Part shown: in pieces, positions 13,264 to 21,510 of the stretch
Layout of the letters: each line of letters starts with the position of its first letter
How positions within the stretch are numbered: the first letter of the stretch is position 1
NCBI GenBank assembly: GCA_035468985.1
Contig: DATISF010000033.1
Span: 48,663 to 112,662, forward strand
DNA: 64,000 nucleotides
Origin: DASVHS01 sp035468985
GTDB lineage: Bacteria > Acidobacteriota > Thermoanaerobaculia > Gp7-AA8
Reading direction: 5' to 3'
Notes under the pieces: generated by a model
The model's input: only the letters and a program-made list of their open reading frames with translations
What the model was told of the DNA's origin: nothing
Databases searched by the model: none
Position numbers and translations under genes: made by a program

Positions 13264-13725
13264 ATGGGCACGACCATCTACTTTTCGGGCTCGATCAGCG
13301 GCGGCCGCGAAGACGTCGAGATCTACCGCACGTTCGTCGCCGCGCTGCAACGCGCCGGTCATCAGGTATTTGCCGGGATGGTGACCGCCCAGCACGTCAG
13401 CGCCGAAGGGGAGTCGCTCTCGTCGCGGGCGATCTTCGAGCGCGATGTTGCATGGATCGAGGACGTCGCCCGCACCGGCGGAGTGCTCGTGGCCGAGGTC
13501 TCGCGTCCGTCGATCGGGGTCGGCTACGAAATTGCGCTGGCCCGGTACCGATTTGCGATTCCGGTGATCTGCCTGTATCGTCCCGCATTCACGCGGCGCT
13601 GCAGCGGCATGATCGCCGGCGACGCGGGTATCCGGCTCATCGAATACACCGACGAGACGGCCACCGCGGCCATCGGAAAATTGCTCGACGCGATCGCGAA
13701 TAAACCTGTGGCGCCTATGGTTTAA
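13264..13725 (+). CDS. DNPH1/Rcl-like 2'-deoxynucleoside 5'-phosphate N-hydrolase
   Basis: The 153-residue protein matches the nucleoside 2-deoxyribosyltransferase-like fold of DNPH1 (Rcl), which cleaves the N-glycosidic bond of deoxynucleoside monophosphates. Seen directly are a nucleotide-binding GSISGGRED at residues 9-17, a GES segment near 49-51 that fits phosphate binding, FERDVAWIEDV, and the catalytic-type stretch VAEVSRPSIGVGYEIALA, with Glu78 as the likely nucleophile. Substrate preference cannot be read from sequence. It is divergent from rng with only 25 bp between start codons. Confidence 0.8.
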   Translation: MGTTIYFSGSISGGREDVEIYRTFVAALQRAGHQVFAGMVTAQHVSAEGESLSSRAIFERDVAWIEDVARTGGVLVAEVSRPSIGVGYEIALARYRFAIPVICLYRPAFTRRCSGMIAGDAGIRLIEYTDETATAAIGKLLDAIANKPVAPMV

Positions 13726-13742
13726 GGCGCTTGCCCGAGAGT

Positions 13743-13818
13743 ATTCCGGCATAGCTCAGTTGGTAGAGCAGCGGACTGTTAATCCGCGGGTCGTAGGTTC
13801 GAGTCCTACTGCCGGAGC
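13743..13818 (+). tRNA. tRNA-Asn (anticodon GTT)
   Basis: A 76-base cloverleaf: acceptor arm TCCGGCA/TGCCGGA, D-arm GCTCAGTTGGTAGAGC, anticodon arm CGGACTGTTAATCCG with anticodon GTT at 13776-13778, and a T-arm around GTAGGTTCGAGTCCTAC. Discriminator G and an encoded CCA complete it. All stems pair and invariant bases are present. Confidence 0.97.
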
Positions 13819-13845
13819 CATTCCTTCCTGTTACTCTCAGCAGCA

Positions 13846-14535
13846 ATGCCCCTGTTTCCCACGACCCGGCGCAGTGTCGTCCAGGGCCTGGCCAGCGCCG
13901 ACGCTCACGAGCGCACGCGCGCGTTCGACACGCTCGTCGCGATCTACTGGAAGCCGCTCTACAAGCACGCGCGGCTGAGCTGGAGCCGCTCGCCGGAGGA
14001 TGCCGAGGATCTGACCCAGGCGTTCTTCGCGCGAATGTACGAGCGGGAGAGCCTTTTCGGATTCGACGCGAGCAAGGCCGCGTTTCGCACGTATCTGCGG
14101 ACGCTGTTCGAGCGTTATGCGATGAATGAGAACAAAGCGGCGAGTCGCGTGAAGCGTGGGGGGGGAGCGGTGGCGCTCGATTTCGACGACGCCGAGGCGG
14201 AGCTGGCGACGGTCAACACGGCGGCGTCGCCGGAAGATCTGTTCTATCGCGACTGGGTGCGCAGCGTCTTCCACGTGGCCATTTCCCGCCTGCGCGAAAG
14301 CGTTTCCGAGGAGCAGTTCGCCGTGTTCGAGGCCTACGACCTCGGCGACGACAATTCGATCTCCTATCGCCAGCTCGCCGCGCGATTCGGCATTCGCGAG
14401 ACGACGGTCACGAATCACCTTTCCGCGGCGCGGCGGAGGTTCCGCGAAGCCATTCTCGACACGCTGCGCGATGCCACCGCCAGCGATCAGGAATTCCGGT
14501 CAGAGGCGCGCGCACTTCTCGGAATCGAAGAATGA
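13846..14535 (+). CDS. ECF-type RNA polymerase sigma factor
   Basis: The 229-residue protein has sigma region 2 at roughly residues 25-95 (YWKPLYKHARLSWSRSPEDAEDLTQAFFARMYE) and region 4 at roughly 150-205 (ISYRQLAARFGIRETTVTNHLSAARRRFREA). There is no region 1.1 or 3, as in ECF factors. Its stop overlaps the start of a Ser/Thr kinase by four bases (ATGA). This pairing is known for kinase-linked ECF groups in which phosphorylation is thought to control the sigma factor. No classic anti-sigma gene is adjacent. Promoter targets cannot be inferred. Confidence 0.9.
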   Translation: MPLFPTTRRSVVQGLASADAHERTRAFDTLVAIYWKPLYKHARLSWSRSPEDAEDLTQAFFARMYERESLFGFDASKAAFRTYLRTLFERYAMNENKAASRVKRGGGAVALDFDDAEAELATVNTAASPEDLFYRDWVRSVFHVAISRLRESVSEEQFAVFEAYDLGDDNSISYRQLAARFGIRETTVTNHLSAARRRFREAILDTLRDATASDQEFRSEARALLGIEE

Positions 14536-15404
14536 TCTCCGATCGCACCGTGGCCCGACTGCGCGAGGTCGCGCAGCAACCCGATCTGACAGGAACTCCG
14601 TACGCGATCGTGCGCGAGATCGGCCGCGGCGGCATGTCGGTCGTGTACGAGGCGCTGGACGCGCGGCTCGATCGCGCCGTGGCCCTGAAGGTCCTGGCCC
14701 TGGAGCTGTCCTCGCCGGACGCCGCGCAACGCATGCGCGAGGAAGCACGGACCATCGCGCGGCTCGAGCACCCGAGGATCGTGCCCGTACACGATATCGG
14801 CGAGTTGTCGGATGGCCGGGTCTTCTACGCGATGAAGCTCGTGCGCGGCGTGACGCTCTCGGAGTTCGCACGCCATCGCGGCGTCGCGGACCTGCTCAGA
14901 ATCTTTCTGCGGATCTGCGAAACGGTCGCATTCGCGCACGCCGCCGGCGTCGTGCATCGCGACATCAAGCCGCAGAACGTGATGATCGGGGAGTTCGGCG
15001 AGGTGCTGGTGATGGACTGGGGCGTGGCCGCGGCGATGCGCTCGGAAGGGGAGATCGCGGGCACGCACGGCTTCATGGCGCCTGAGCAACTGCGAGGAGG
15101 CCCGGCCGATCAGCGAGCGGACATCTTCGCGCTCGGCGCCATTCTCGAGATCATTTCCGGGAGCAAGCAACTCCGCGCGATCGCAGCCAAAGCGAAGGCG
15201 GAGGATGTCCGCGAGAGATACGCAACTGCCGACGATCTCGCGGCCGACGTCACGCGCTACCTCGACGGGCAGCCGGTGACCGCGTATCGCGAGAACGCCA
15301 TCGAGTGGATCGCCCGCTGGATCCGGCGCAACCTGGCTCTGGTGGGAATCGTGGCCGCGTACCTCATCATGCGGCTGATCATCTTTCTCTGGCTGCACCG
15401 CTGA
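14532..15404 (+). CDS. Membrane-anchored Ser/Thr protein kinase with shortened C-lobe
   Basis: The 290-residue protein has the kinase glycine loop GRGGMSVVYE (31-40), catalytic Lys53, HRDIKPQN with Asp144, a variant DWG (162-164) instead of DFG, and MAPEQ (182-186). The usual 40-60 residues around helix G are missing: GAILEIISG (202-210) runs almost directly into the final AAKAKAEDVRERYATADDL segment. One membrane helix (about 268-288) ends the protein, with almost nothing beyond it, so there is no external sensor domain. It is translationally coupled to the ECF sigma gene, and regulation of that factor is the most likely role. The TGA is followed directly by a family A half-element. Confidence 0.88.
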   Translation: MISDRTVARLREVAQQPDLTGTPYAIVREIGRGGMSVVYEALDARLDRAVALKVLALELSSPDAAQRMREEARTIARLEHPRIVPVHDIGELSDGRVFYAMKLVRGVTLSEFARHRGVADLLRIFLRICETVAFAHAAGVVHRDIKPQNVMIGEFGEVLVMDWGVAAAMRSEGEIAGTHGFMAPEQLRGGPADQRADIFALGAILEIISGSKQLRAIAAKAKAEDVRERYATADDLAADVTRYLDGQPVTAYRENAIEWIARWIRRNLALVGIVAAYLIMRLIIFLWLHR

Positions 15405-15725
15405 AGGAACCTCTGCCCAAGCCGTCATCCAGAGCCGGCGAAGCGCGACGAAGGATCTCAGGATGCGAAACCACCTGCCATCACGCAGGGCCGACTCTCA
15501 GTCGGCCCCGGGCCCACTGGAGAGTGGGCCCTACGTGTGAAATAAGATCAGGGAAGCTGCGCAACTCGTCATCCTGAGTCGGCGAAGCGCGACGAAGGAT
15601 CTCAGGATGCGAAAACGCCTGGGATTTCGAGACCCTTCGCCCCTCGTCGCGGCTCAGGATGACGCGAACAGCGACTTGCGCAGAGGTTCCCTAAAGGAAT
15701 TCGCGCGAATGTTGAATCAGACGAC
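15405..15725. repeat. Repeat-filled intergenic region: family A copies A2 (half) and A3, plus family C hairpins
   Basis: No gene is seen in these 321 bp. A2 (about 15405-15487) is one arm of family A in reverse orientation. Two family C hairpins follow, GGGCCGACT-ctc-AGTCGGCCC (15488-15508) and GGGCCCACT-ggag-AGTGGGCCC (15510-15531), then TACGTGTGA. A3 (15550-15692) is a full family A element with AGGGAAGC and TTCCCT ends. The last 33 bp lead to the small membrane protein gene. Confidence 0.85.
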
Positions 15726-16076
15726 ATGAACAAGATTCTTGTTGGTCTCCTCCTAGGCGCTGTTCTCGGGGCCTTTGACGGTCTGACGGCGTGGTTCACG
15801 CCTGCCGTGAGGCCCGCGATCATCGGAATCGTCTTCGGCTCGACGATCAAGGGGATCATCGCCGGCGTCGCGGCGGGCTGGTTCGCGCGCAAAGTGCAGT
15901 CGATTCCGGCCGGAATCGCCTTCGGGCTGGCTGTGGGCCTCTTCCTGGCCTGGCTCGTGGCGCTGGCTCAGCACGGATATTATTTGGAGATCATGCTGCC
16001 GGGGGCCTGTGTGGGGGCGATTGTCGGGTGGGCCACTCAGAGGTATGGCCGGCTGGTCCCGAATCAGGCAAAATAA
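15726..16076 (+). CDS. Small four-helix membrane protein of unknown function
   Basis: A 116-residue, very hydrophobic protein with four predicted membrane segments, at approximately residues 4-24, 28-50, 60-82 and 88-106. It is rich in Gly/Ala (LLLGAVLGAFDGLTAWF, GIIAGVAAGWFARK). I do not recognise a family. The ATG is preceded by TGAATCAGACGAC with little ribosome-site similarity. It stands between repeat elements and the SufR-like gene and could be co-transcribed with the latter. Confidence 0.65.
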   Translation: MNKILVGLLLGAVLGAFDGLTAWFTPAVRPAIIGIVFGSTIKGIIAGVAAGWFARKVQSIPAGIAFGLAVGLFLAWLVALAQHGYYLEIMLPGACVGAIVGWATQRYGRLVPNQAK

Positions 16077-16132
16077 GGCTTGCGAAATTTTTCGCCCGCT
16101 GGTCTGCTTAGCGGCGAAAGAAGAGGCGGCCC

Positions 16133-16828
16133 ATCCTCACCATCAACCAACTGCCGGATAGCCGGCGCGCGATTCTCACCACCCTCAAACAACAGGGCCC
16201 CGCGACGATCGCGCAGCTCGCCGATGCTCTCGCTCTCACGGGCGAAGCGGTCCGCCAGCAGCTCCTGCAGCTTCATCGCGATGGATGGGTGGACGCGCGG
16301 GTCGAGCGCAGCGACGAGCGCGCGCGCACGGGGCGTCCGGCGACGATCTATCGGCTGAGCGAAGCGGGCGACCACCTTTTCCCGAAGCATTACGACAATC
16401 TCTCGATCGAGATGCTGGACGCCGTGGCCGAGGAAATCGGCGGCGATGCGTTGACGCGGATTCTGGCCAGACTGGCCGATGAAAAGGCGGAGGTGTTCGG
16501 GGCCGGACTGCGCGGGCTGACACTCGCGCAGAAGATCGGGGCGCTCAAGAACTGGTACTTCGCCGACGATCCGTACATGGACATCGAAGCGACCGGCGGC
16601 ACGTATCGGATGATGGAGCGGAACTGCCCGTTCCTCAACACCGCGCTGCGCCGCCCCGTCCTCTGCAGCATCTCCGTCAACGCTCTGACGCGCGTCCTCG
16701 GATATCGCGTCGTGCGCGAAGAGAAGTTCCAGGACGGCGCCGGACGATGCGTCTTCCGCGTGCTCGAGGATCAGCCGATCGATCCCGACTCGTGGGAGTT
16801 CAAGCTCGAGTCCGACCTCCCTCGGTAG
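16133..16828 (+). CDS. SufR/COG2345-like winged-helix regulator with non-canonical start
   Basis: The frame encodes a winged helix (LTTLKQQGPATIAQLADAL, then LTGEAVRQQLLQLHRDGWV). The C-terminal domain carries CPF, an internal Cys about 14 residues on (PVLCSIS) and GAGRCVFRV, the cysteine layout of SufR-type iron-sulfur regulators. Such proteins repress Fe-S assembly genes when loaded with a cluster; no suf genes are nearby. There is no ATG, GTG or TTG between the in-frame TAG at 16109-16111 and the HTH. The start shown is an ATC at 16133 with AAGAGG 6 nt upstream. CTG at 16151 is an alternative. The first ordinary start (GTG at 16289) would delete the HTH. Confidence 0.7.
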   Translation: MLTINQLPDSRRAILTTLKQQGPATIAQLADALALTGEAVRQQLLQLHRDGWVDARVERSDERARTGRPATIYRLSEAGDHLFPKHYDNLSIEMLDAVAEEIGGDALTRILARLADEKAEVFGAGLRGLTLAQKIGALKNWYFADDPYMDIEATGGTYRMMERNCPFLNTALRRPVLCSISVNALTRVLGYRVVREEKFQDGAGRCVFRVLEDQPIDPDSWEFKLESDLPR

Positions 16829-16969
16829 AACCTCTGCGCAAGTCGTCATCCCGAGTCGGCGAAGGGCGACGAAGGATCTCCGGATGCGAAAACGCCTGCC
16901 ATTACGAGATCCTTCGCCGTCTTCGCGGCTCAGGATGACGTGAACAACGACTTGTGCGGGGCTTCCCCA
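16827..16969 (-). repeat. Family A palindromic element, copy A4
   Basis: A full element in reverse orientation relative to A1, starting AGAACCTCTGCGCAAGTCG and ending GGGGCTTCCCC, between convergent genes. Its left end overlaps the TAG stop of the SufR-like gene. Its right part encodes the last residues and stop of the aldehyde dehydrogenase. Confidence 0.85.
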
Positions 16970-18360
16970 GCGGCCGCTTTTGCGCTGCTCGCGAGCTTCT
17001 TCACGTAAACGGTCTTCACGTTCACGAACTCGCGGATGCCGTATTCCCCGAGCTCGCGGCCGAATCCGGAGTGCTTCACGCCTCCGAACGGCAGCCGCGG
17101 ATCCGATGCCACCATGGCGTTGACGAACACCTGGCCGCACTCAATTCCGTCGATGAAGCGGCGGCTTTCTTCGCGATCGCGCGTCCAGACGCTGGCGCCA
17201 AGGCCGAAGGAGGTGGAGTTGGCGATGTGAATGGCGTCGTCGAGATCTCGCGCGTGGAAAATCGAGGCGACCGGACCGAAGGTCTCCTCGAACGTCACCG
17301 GCGCCTCTTTCGGGATGTTCGACAGCACCGTCGGCGCGTAGAAGTTCCCCTTCGTTCCGATGCGCTTGCCGCCGGTCAACAGCTTCGCGCCCGCCTTCAC
17401 GCTGGCTTCGACCTGTTTCTCGAGGTCGTCGATGATCTGCGGCATTGCCAGCGGACCGACGTCGGTGGAATCGTCGAACGGATCGCCGACTTTCAGAGCC
17501 TTCATGGCAGCAACGAATTTCGCCTCAAATTCATCTGCGATATTTTGATGAACAATAAAGCGCTTCGCGGCGATGCATGATTGTCCGTTGTTGACGATGC
17601 GCGCCTTGACGGCCACGCTCACCGCCTCGTCGAGATCCGCTGAGGGCATGACCATGAAGGGATCGCTGCCCCCGAGCTCCAGAACCGTTTTCTTGATGTG
17701 CTTTGCGGCGTTTGAAGCGACGCTGGCGCCCGCGGGTTCGCTGCCGGTGAGTGTGGCGGCCTTCACGCGCTCGTCATCGAGCAGGCGCGAGACCTGACCG
17801 GCGCCGATGAGCAGCGTCTGAAACTCATCGTGATCGAAACCCGCCTCGCGCAGGATTTTTTCGATCGCCAGCGCCGACTGCGGAACGTTCGAGGCATGTT
17901 TCAGCAATCCCACATTGCCGGCCATCAGCGCCGGCGCGGCGAAACGGAACACCTGCCAGAACGGAAAGTTCCACGGCATGACGGCCAGCACGGGGCCGAT
18001 GGGCTCGAAACGGATGTAGCTCTCGTCGGCATCGGTCTCGATGAATTCGTCGGCGAGGTGGCGCTCGCCGTTCTCGACGTAGTAGCGGCAGGCCAGCGCG
18101 CATTTCTGCACTTCGGCGATGGCCGATTTGAGCGTCTTGCCCATTTCCAGGGTGAGCGTGCGTCCGTACTTCGCCGCGTCGCGCTCGAGAATCTCCGCCG
18201 CGCGTTTGAGACGCGCAGCGCGCTCGGCGAACGACCGCGCCCGGTTGACGCGAAACGCGTCGGACGCGCATTGCAGTTTTCGTTCGATTTCTCCGTCATT
18301 CAGCGCCGAAAATGTGGCGAGCGTTTCGCCCGTCGCCGGATTGATCGATGCGATGGCCAT
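16930..18360 (-). CDS. NAD(P)-dependent aldehyde dehydrogenase (succinate-semialdehyde dehydrogenase type)
   Basis: A 476-residue ALDH-superfamily enzyme oxidising an aldehyde to its acid. Seen directly are the N-terminal SINPATGE, cofactor segment MPWNFPFWQVFR, general base Glu228 in LELGGSDPF, nucleophile Cys262 in NNGQSCIAAKRF, and GPVASIF/PFGGVKHSGFGRE near the end. The order and NNGQSC context fit the YneI/Sad-like succinate-semialdehyde dehydrogenases; the substrate is inferred. The C-terminal tail GEAPHKSLFTSS and the stop are encoded by family A copy A4, so the native end has been replaced or extended. It is divergent from the TonB receptor gene. Confidence 0.88.
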   Translation of the reverse strand: MAIASINPATGETLATFSALNDGEIERKLQCASDAFRVNRARSFAERAARLKRAAEILERDAAKYGRTLTLEMGKTLKSAIAEVQKCALACRYYVENGERHLADEFIETDADESYIRFEPIGPVLAVMPWNFPFWQVFRFAAPALMAGNVGLLKHASNVPQSALAIEKILREAGFDHDEFQTLLIGAGQVSRLLDDERVKAATLTGSEPAGASVASNAAKHIKKTVLELGGSDPFMVMPSADLDEAVSVAVKARIVNNGQSCIAAKRFIVHQNIADEFEAKFVAAMKALKVGDPFDDSTDVGPLAMPQIIDDLEKQVEASVKAGAKLLTGGKRIGTKGNFYAPTVLSNIPKEAPVTFEETFGPVASIFHARDLDDAIHIANSTSFGLGASVWTRDREESRRFIDGIECGQVFVNAMVASDPRLPFGGVKHSGFGRELGEYGIREFVNVKTVYVKKLASSAKAAAGEAPHKSLFTSS

Positions 18361-18444
18361 GGCAGCGCGCCATGATATCCTCCGCCCACTTCGTTCACGC
18401 GTGCTTCAGCAAAAGACAGACTCACCCTCTGATGAAGGAGCCCT

Positions 18445-21402
18445 ATGTTCAAGGCCAATCGAACCAGGCACTCGCTACTCGTGTTTCTACTCGTTGCGCT
18501 CGCGCCGCTTGCATTGTTCGGCCAGAGCAGCAACGGATCGATCTCCGGAACCGTCACTGACGAAAGCGGCGGCGCGCTTCCCGGCGTCACCGTGTCCGCG
18601 GTAAACGCGGCGACTGGTTTGGAGCGCAACAACGTCACCAATGTGAGCGGCCATTACCAGATCGGACTGCTCCCGCCGGGCGTCTACAACGTCAAGACGG
18701 ATCTCGCCGGCTTTCAGGCGATGCGGCGCGACAAGATCGTCGTGAACGTCGGCAGCGATACGACCATCGACATGAAGCTGAAGCCGGGCGTGGCCGAGAC
18801 GGTCACCGTCACGGCGGCAGCTCCGGTCGTCGATACGACAAGGTCCGAAGTCAGCTCGGTCGTGAACGAAAAGGCCATCGAGAATCTGCCGACCAATGGC
18901 CGCAGCTTCATCGATTTCGTCCTGACGACGCCGGGCGTCGTCAAGGACGTCCGTCTCGGCGACATCAGCTTCGCCGGACAGCGCGGCACGCTGAACTCGA
19001 TGGTCGTCGACGGCGCGAACAACGACAACACGTTCTTCGGCCAGACCGTCGGCCGCACCGGATCGGGTCGCGCGCCGTACCAGTTCTCGCAGGACGCGGT
19101 GAAAGAGTTCCAGGTGAACTCGAACGCCTACACGGCTGAATACGGCCGGGCCGGCGGCGCGGTGATCAACGTCGTCACCAAGTCGGGCACGAACGACTTC
19201 CACGGATCGGTGTTCGACTTCTACCGCGACCGGGACCTCAACGCGAACGACTACATCAACGAGATCAACAACCGCGCGAAGAGCCCGTACCACTTCGACC
19301 AGTACGGGGCGAGCCTGGGCGGGCCGATCGTGCGCGACAAGCACTTCTTCTTCGCCAACTGGGACCGCCAGCGCAACTCCGTTCCCAACCCGGTCGTCCT
19401 CGGCAGCGGCCGCATCACCTTTCCGACCGATGCGGACAGCCAGCGCGGCTTGCAGATGCTGCAGGCTCTCGGTGACAGCTACAGCCGGCAACAGAACCAG
19501 GACGTCTACCTCATCAAGACCGACTCGGAGCTGCCGGCGAACACGCATCTGTCGCTGCGCTACAACAAGCAGACGTTCCACGGCATCAACTACGAGAACG
19601 GCGGCATCGACAACGCCGCCGAGCACACTGGCAACTCGAACGTCTTCACCGATTCACTGTCGGCCGTGTTTGACTCGACGACCGGTGGGTCGTTCTTCAA
19701 CGAGGTTCGCGCGCAGTACCTGAAGGATCGCGAGCCGGGCGAGGCCAACAGCGACAATCCGGAGGCCCAGATCTTTCAGGGCGGCAACCGCGTGCTGGTG
19801 ATCGGCCGGAATTCCTTCTCGCCGCGCGAAACCACCATCAAGCGCTCGCAGATCGCCGACACCGCCACGTACGTGTTCACGAATCACACGATCAAGGGCG
19901 GCTTCGACTACAGCCACGACAACATCCTCAATTACTTCCCGGGCAACTTCTTCGGCGCATACACCTTCAACAGTCTGGCCGATTTCGCGAACAACAAGCC
20001 GGCAACGTTCCTCCAAGCGTTTGCCGGACCAGGCACGACCGGTCCGACCACGCATCCGAATCTCAACGAGTATGCGGTGTTCGCACAGGATGAATGGCGT
20101 GTCATGCCCGCTCTCACGGTGAATCTTGGCCTCCGCTATGACCGTCAGGTGATGGAGCAGCCGAGCGTCCTCAATCCCGACCAGCAGCTCCAGGCTGCCG
20201 GATACCGGACCAATCACATTGCGGTCGACGGCAACAACTGGGGTCCAAGGCTCGGATTGGCGTGGACTCCACTCGGCGGGCGCAGCGTCGTGCGCGCCGG
20301 TTACGGAATCTTCTACGGCCGCACGCCTTCGATCATGATCGGTACCGCGCATTCGAACAACGGCATCAACGTCCAGACGCTGTCGTTCAGCGGATCGGCG
20401 ATCCCGACGTATCCGAACATCTTCTCGTCGATTCCCACGGGCGGGACGGCAGGGAAGCCGACGATCTTCGTGTTCGACCCGAATTTCCAGAACCCGAAGG
20501 TGCAGCAGTCGAGCCTCGGCGTCGAGCATCAACTCGGCAACGACTACTCGATCGGCGTCACATACCAATACGTCAAAGGCGACGACTTGCAGCGCTCTCG
20601 TGACATCAACGAGGCCACGCCGACCACCGTCAATGCCACCATCGCCGGCGGCGGCTCGGCGACGTTCACGCAGTACACGACGCGGCCGTTCCCGAATTTC
20701 ACACGCGTCATCGCCTTCGAGAGTAACGCATCATCGAAGTACAACGGCATCACCCTCGACTTCCAGCGCCGTTTCGCCAACAACTGGCAAGCCCGTCTGG
20801 CATGGACGCACTCCTCGGTGAAAGACAACAAGCCCGACGCCACCGCCGTCGTTCCCGGCTCCTCGAGCGACGACGCCAAGTACGTCAGCGACCCCCTGAA
20901 CATCAACGCCGACTGGGCTTACGGCGACAACGACGTCCGCGATCGCGTCGTCCTGAGCGGCGTCTGGTCTCTGGACAGCTACGCGCAGGGACTCAGCGGC
21001 GTTGCCCATGCGCTCGTGTCGGGATGGACGATCAGCGGCATCGCCAGCTATCAGAGCGGTCAGCCGTACACGGCCAGGGTTCCCAACATCGATCTCAACG
21101 GCGACCAGAACCGGCAGAACGACATCGCACCGGGCTACACCCGCAACTCACTGCGGCTGCCGTCGCAGTTCGATCTCAGCCCGCGCGTCACCAGGGACCT
21201 CAACGTGTTTCATGGCACGCGCCTCCAGCTGATTGCCGAGGCGTTCAACGTGCTGAACAGGAGCAACGTCAACGCGGTGAATACGACGCGCTACTCGTAC
21301 AGTGCCACCACGAAGACGTTCACGCCGTTTGCGGCATTCGGGTCGCCGACCTCGAGCGCTGGGCCGCGGATCCTGCAGGTCGCCGCCAAAGTCACCTTCT
21401 AG
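18445..21402 (+). CDS. Oar-like TonB-dependent receptor with carboxypeptidase regulatory-like domain
   Basis: The 985-residue outer-membrane protein has a signal peptide (LLVFLLVALAPLALFGQ). Next comes a carboxypeptidase-regulatory-like beta-sandwich (SISGTVTDESGGALPGVTV, GHYQIGLLPPGVYNV). A plug region (VDTTRSEVSSVVNEKAIENLP, EYGRAGGAVINVVTKSGTN) precedes a long barrel ending RILQVAAKVTF, with a terminal Phe. These receptors import or secrete large substrates with TonB energy and are abundant in Acidobacteriota. The substrate is unknown. GAAGGAGCC lies 5 bp before the ATG. No partner lipoprotein gene is adjacent. Confidence 0.93.
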   Translation: MFKANRTRHSLLVFLLVALAPLALFGQSSNGSISGTVTDESGGALPGVTVSAVNAATGLERNNVTNVSGHYQIGLLPPGVYNVKTDLAGFQAMRRDKIVVNVGSDTTIDMKLKPGVAETVTVTAAAPVVDTTRSEVSSVVNEKAIENLPTNGRSFIDFVLTTPGVVKDVRLGDISFAGQRGTLNSMVVDGANNDNTFFGQTVGRTGSGRAPYQFSQDAVKEFQVNSNAYTAEYGRAGGAVINVVTKSGTNDFHGSVFDFYRDRDLNANDYINEINNRAKSPYHFDQYGASLGGPIVRDKHFFFANWDRQRNSVPNPVVLGSGRITFPTDADSQRGLQMLQALGDSYSRQQNQDVYLIKTDSELPANTHLSLRYNKQTFHGINYENGGIDNAAEHTGNSNVFTDSLSAVFDSTTGGSFFNEVRAQYLKDREPGEANSDNPEAQIFQGGNRVLVIGRNSFSPRETTIKRSQIADTATYVFTNHTIKGGFDYSHDNILNYFPGNFFGAYTFNSLADFANNKPATFLQAFAGPGTTGPTTHPNLNEYAVFAQDEWRVMPALTVNLGLRYDRQVMEQPSVLNPDQQLQAAGYRTNHIAVDGNNWGPRLGLAWTPLGGRSVVRAGYGIFYGRTPSIMIGTAHSNNGINVQTLSFSGSAIPTYPNIFSSIPTGGTAGKPTIFVFDPNFQNPKVQQSSLGVEHQLGNDYSIGVTYQYVKGDDLQRSRDINEATPTTVNATIAGGGSATFTQYTTRPFPNFTRVIAFESNASSKYNGITLDFQRRFANNWQARLAWTHSSVKDNKPDATAVVPGSSSDDAKYVSDPLNINADWAYGDNDVRDRVVLSGVWSLDSYAQGLSGVAHALVSGWTISGIASYQSGQPYTARVPNIDLNGDQNRQNDIAPGYTRNSLRLPSQFDLSPRVTRDLNVFHGTRLQLIAEAFNVLNRSNVNAVNTTRYSYSATTKTFTPFAAFGSPTSSAGPRILQVAAKVTF

Positions 21403-21406
21403 TTCC

Positions 21407-21478
21407 AACCCCTCACCTTGCCCTCTCCCCGCGACGCGGGGAGAGGGTGGCCGAAGGCCGGGTGAGGGGTTGCTTTTT
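21407..21478 (+). terminator. Large hairpin terminator after the TonB receptor gene
   Basis: AACCCCTCACC and CCCTCTCCCCGC pair with GCGGGGAGAGGG and GGGTGAGGGGTT to make a long nested stem, followed by GCTTTTT. It begins a few bases after the receptor stop. The stem plus T-run fits an intrinsic terminator. The same CCCTCTCCCC/GGGGAGAGGG palindrome type is widespread in bacterial intergenic DNA, so it may also be a repeat. Confidence 0.7.
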
Positions 21479-21484
21479 AGGTAG

Positions 21485-21510
21485 TTTGTAAATATACATT
21501 CATTTACAAA
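21485..21510. promoter_or_regulatory. Palindromic operator overlapping the TetR start codon
   Basis: A perfect 9-bp inverted repeat TTTGTAAAT (21485-21493) and ATTTACAAA (21502-21510), with an 8-bp AT-rich spacer, ends on the A of the TetR ATG. Position and symmetry are those of an autoregulatory TetR operator controlling the whole export operon. It contains a TATACAT stretch that could serve as -10. An ATG inside the operator leaves no room for a Shine-Dalgarno site, so translation may be leaderless or begin downstream. Confidence 0.75.

Noticed and set aside
11775..13703. Forward open frame of 642 codons across rng and the DNPH1-like gene
   Set aside because: Antisense to RNase G, whose motifs are complete, and out of frame with the DNPH1-like gene.
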